16,824 nucleotides of DNA from assembly GCA_035374585.1 (NCBI GenBank), contig DAOSPF010000065.1:1-16824 (forward strand), read 5' to 3'. This document shows, in pieces, positions 15,077 through 16,824 of this stretch. The stretch is from JAKPQD01 sp029572965 (GTDB lineage: Bacteria > Bacteroidota > Bacteroidia > Bacteroidales > DTGW01). The position numbers and the translations under genes are program-made. Each line of letters opens with the position of its first letter. The first letter of the stretch is position 1. The notes under the pieces were generated by a model. That model made no database searches. It was not told where the DNA came from and saw nothing but the letters and a program-made list of their open reading frames with translations.

Positions 15077-15220
15077 ATGAACTGGCAGGAAATTATAACA
15101 TATCTCATTATTGCAGCATCTGTAATATATGTAATTGTACAGCTTTATCATTCGTTCTTTTCGAAAAAAGCTAAAGATAAATGTTGCACCTGCAATGTCC
15201 AATGTAATATAAAACAATAG
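15077..15220 (+). CDS. FeoB-associated Cys-rich membrane protein
   Basis: A 47-aa frame begins at ATG 15077 (MNWQEIITYLIIAASVIYVI) and ends at TAG 15218-15220. It has one membrane helix at about residues 5-28, a basic stretch FSKKAKDK, and a tail with four cysteines at 36, 37, 39 and 43 (CCTCNVQC). This layout and its place 73 bp after feoAB match the family annotated as FeoB-associated Cys-rich membrane protein. It may bind Fe2+ or a metal cluster on the cytoplasmic side and hand iron to or from FeoB, or regulate it as FeoC does elsewhere; this is inference. It is short enough to be missed by standard length cutoffs. Confidence 0.8.
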   Translation: MNWQEIITYLIIAASVIYVIVQLYHSFFSKKAKDKCCTCNVQCNIKQ

Positions 15221-15243
15221 GGAGAACCTTTCGTCCTCCCTAT
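15210..15243 (-). terminator. Terminator of the RRM gene, overlapping the Feo-linked stop codon
   Basis: A perfect 8-bp stem (ATAGGGAG at 15217-15224 with CTCCCTAT at 15236-15243) has an 11-nt loop. On the minus strand it is followed by TGTTTTAT, so it best serves the leftward RRM gene, 31 bp past its stop. The stem includes the last bases of the rightward small Feo gene, and as a hairpin it may also stabilise that mRNA's 3' end. Confidence 0.65.
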
Positions 15244-15274
15244 GATACTTAAACTTAAAACAGGATATAATAAC

Positions 15275-15535
15275 CTATTTTTGTTCTGCTTGCGAATTGG
15301 CCTTGTTTACTTTAACATTTCTGCCACTAAGTTCTTTACCATTAAGGTTAGTAAGAGCTTCTTCTGCTGCAGAATCAGTAGCCATTTCAACAAAACCATA
15401 CCCTTTAGATTTTCCGGTACGTTTATCAATGATAATTTTTGCTGAAACAACTTCGCCATACTGACCAAAAGCATTTTTCAGTTCATCTTCTTTCATTGTG
15501 TAAGAGATGTTGCCAACATAAAGTGTTACGCTCAT
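15275..15535 (-). CDS. RRM-domain RNA-binding protein
   Basis: The 86-aa protein is one RNA recognition motif with a short polar tail. RNP2 is LYVGNI at residues 5-10 and RNP1 is KGYGFVEM at about 44-51, with the aromatic residues that stack on RNA bases in place. Bacterial single-RRM proteins of this size are common in Bacteroidota and cyanobacteria; in Bacteroides related proteins (RbpA/RbpB type) have been linked to RNA-level regulation. It is cytoplasmic, with no membrane segment. It is monocistronic: its own promoter lies upstream and a terminator downstream. It converges with the Feo genes. Confidence 0.93.
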   Translation of the reverse strand: MSVTLYVGNISYTMKEDELKNAFGQYGEVVSAKIIIDKRTGKSKGYGFVEMATDSAAEEALTNLNGKELSGRNVKVNKANSQAEQK

Positions 15536-15566
15536 AAGAAAGTTTTTAGAAATTAAGACTATTTAA

Positions 15567-15596
15567 CAAATATAATCTAATTTCGCAATCAAACAA
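15567..15596 (-). promoter_or_regulatory. Promoter of the RRM gene
   Basis: The minus strand has TATATTTG at 15574-15567 (exact TAnnTTTG), with TTG at 15596-15594, 19 bp upstream, the spacing expected for Bacteroidota housekeeping promoters. The -7 box lies 31 bp before the start codon. This is the best complete promoter in the window. Confidence 0.55.
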
Positions 15597-15628
15597 TATT
15601 TTTCGATAAAAAATCGTTTGCTCTCTTT

Positions 15629-16627
15629 TTATGCCAAAGTAGCTACCATAATAGCTTTTATAGTATGTAAGCGATTTTCAGCCTCATCAAAGACAATAGA
15701 ATGTTTTGATTCAAAAACTTCTTCTGTTACCTCAATCCCTGTCATACCATATTTTTCATGAATTTTCTTTCCAACTTTGGTCTCAAGGTTATGAAATGCT
15801 GGTAAACAGTGCAAAAACTTAACATCCGGATTGCCTGTTTTTTTGATAACATCCATATTTACCTGATATGGCTTCAACAGCTTAATACGCTCATCCCATA
15901 CCGATTCGGGTTCACCCATTGATACCCAAACATCTGTATAAATAAAATCAACCCCTTTTACAGCTTCGTCAACACTTTCTGTAATGGTTATTTTTGCACC
16001 GGTTTCTTTGGCAATCTCCTGACATTTCTTAACCAGCTCATCATTTTGCTGACAAGCCTTAGGTGCAGCAGCACGAAAGTCCATGCCCATCTTTGCAGCC
16101 CCTACCATTAGTGAATTACCCATGTTGTTACGGGCATCGCCAAGATAACAAAAACTGATTTTATTTAGTGGTTTATCTGAATGTTCTTGCATAGTAAGAA
16201 AGTCTGCCAATATTTGAGTTGGATGAAACTCATCTGTCAAACCATTCCAAACAGGCACACCAGCATATTTGGCTAATTCTTCAACAGTATTTTGCGAAAA
16301 GCCCCGATACTCGATTGCATCGTACAATCTGCCTAAAACCCTTGCCGTATCTTTAATAGATTCTTTGTGCCCTATCTGGCTCCCGTCCGGACTTAAGTAT
16401 GTAACATGTGCTCCTTGATCATAAGCTGCCACTTCAAAAGAACAACGGGTACGAGTTGATGTCTTTTCAAATATTAAAGCAATACTTTTCCCTTTCAAAG
16501 TCTGCTGCTCAGTACCACAACGTTTTGCTGCCTTAAGATCGGCAGACAGTTTTAATAAATATCCTATTTCTTCGGGAGTAAAATCAAGCAGTTTAAGAAA
16601 ACTGCGGTTTTTAAGATTGTAAGCCAT
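15629..16627 (-). CDS. Ornithine carbamoyltransferase
   Basis: The enzyme joins carbamoyl phosphate and ornithine to give citrulline, or runs in reverse in arginine breakdown. The 332-aa protein has the carbamoyl-phosphate motif STRTR at residues 57-61, FHPTQ at 134-138, the ornithine-side SMG loop (VSMGEP, 235-240) and HCLPAFHN at 273-280 with catalytic Cys274. It is very like E. coli ArgF/ArgI and ArcB along its length. Many Bacteroidales use an N-succinylornithine transcarbamylase instead, which lacks the SMG loop and the HCLPA form, so this is the classical type. No other arginine gene is adjacent, so the anabolic (argF) and catabolic (arcB) roles cannot be separated. No strong terminator is seen after it. 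Confidence 0.95.
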   Translation of the reverse strand: MAYNLKNRSFLKLLDFTPEEIGYLLKLSADLKAAKRCGTEQQTLKGKSIALIFEKTSTRTRCSFEVAAYDQGAHVTYLSPDGSQIGHKESIKDTARVLGRLYDAIEYRGFSQNTVEELAKYAGVPVWNGLTDEFHPTQILADFLTMQEHSDKPLNKISFCYLGDARNNMGNSLMVGAAKMGMDFRAAAPKACQQNDELVKKCQEIAKETGAKITITESVDEAVKGVDFIYTDVWVSMGEPESVWDERIKLLKPYQVNMDVIKKTGNPDVKFLHCLPAFHNLETKVGKKIHEKYGMTGIEVTEEVFESKHSIVFDEAENRLHTIKAIMVATLA

Positions 16628-16735
16628 AATGTTACTTTTAAAATTTAAACGGTAAAGTTATTTATTTATAGTAAATTATCGAATCAAGACTTTTTATTTT
16701 CTGTAGGCAGTTTTTATCAATAGTCAGTATTTTTC

Positions 16736-16768
16736 AAAAAAAAAGCGTGATGTACTTACACCACGCTT
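16736..16768 (-). terminator. Strong intrinsic terminator of an upstream leftward transcript
   Basis: On the minus strand an 11-bp stem (16768-16758 with 16753-16743, one G-U pair) has a 4-nt AAGT loop and is followed by nine T. It ends whatever is transcribed from the right, about 110 bp before the ornithine carbamoyltransferase start, so that gene needs its own promoter in 16628-16735, where only a near match (TAACTTTA) is seen. Confidence 0.85.
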
Positions 16769-16800
16769 CCTCCCGACTTTGACGGTTTGATTTTATAAAA

Positions 16801-16808
16801 CAAAGATA
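16801..16808 (-). promoter_or_regulatory. Possible -7 box just upstream of the right-edge terminator
   Basis: The minus strand reads TATCTTTG, an exact TAnnTTTG match. A -33 element would fall at or beyond the window edge. If active, the transcript would be about 60 nt and end at the terminator at 16736-16768. Confidence 0.25.
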
Positions 16809-16824
16809 TTCAAATAGTTATTAT

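Noticed and set aside
15603..15616. Short CGAT/ATCG hairpin after the ornithine carbamoyltransferase gene
   Set aside because: The stem is only about 4-5 bp of mostly A-T pairs, too weak to call a terminator.
16753..16824. A 17-codon leftward frame ending ...KPSKSGGSVV at a stop within the right-edge hairpin
   Set aside because: An in-frame stop lies just upstream within the window and there is no ATG, so it cannot be the tail of a longer gene as read here.

Overview
The window looks like chromosomal DNA of a Bacteroidota bacterium, probably of the order Bacteroidales or a close relative. The signs are AT-rich DNA, weak Shine-Dalgarno sequences, several upstream boxes matching the Bacteroidota -7 promoter consensus TAnnTTTG, small families typical of the phylum (DUF4492 before cydA, an acidic DUF2795 protein, a FeoA-FeoB fusion with a Cys-rich companion), and a lipoprotein plus outer-membrane barrel pair. 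Nothing suggests a prophage, plasmid, CRISPR array, tRNA or rRNA.

Left part (1-691): the signal-peptide start of a leftward gene that leaves the window, then about 630 bp without an intact gene. This gap holds a nested palindromic element (198-308), a decayed frame with an RHS/YD-like peptide (384-575), and an intrinsic terminator (634-672).

Leftward block (692-8774): read in transcription order, it starts with rnr (RNase R). Next is a respiratory operon: a DUF4492 small membrane protein, cydA, cydB, and a lipoprotein ApbE-type flavin transferase whose start overlaps the end of cydB. A SusE-unrelated lipoprotein with two similar beta-rich halves and an outer-membrane beta-barrel protein follow; neither has a known function.

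Rightward block (8920-15220): it diverges from rnr at a 145 bp intergenic region. It contains mqnA (futalosine menaquinone pathway), a long NfeD/ClpP-class membrane protease, a Nudix hydrolase overlapping it by 4 bp, a PduO-type cobalamin adenosyltransferase, a 73-aa DUF2795 protein and a clear terminator. A FeoAB ferrous-iron transporter and a 47-aa membrane protein with a Cys-rich tail come after that.

Right end (15275-16824, leftward): an RRM RNA-binding protein converges on the Feo genes. Next to it are an ornithine carbamoyltransferase and, upstream of that, a strong terminator belonging to a transcript that begins near or beyond the window edge.

Functional picture: menaquinone synthesis (mqnA), a quinol-oxidising cytochrome bd oxidase with possible accessory proteins, flavin attachment by ApbE, and ferrous iron uptake fit an anaerobe or microaerobe that scavenges oxygen. 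I see no clearly new system. The best leads are the DUF4492-cydAB-apbE arrangement, the uncharacterised lipoprotein/barrel pair, and the small Feo-linked protein.
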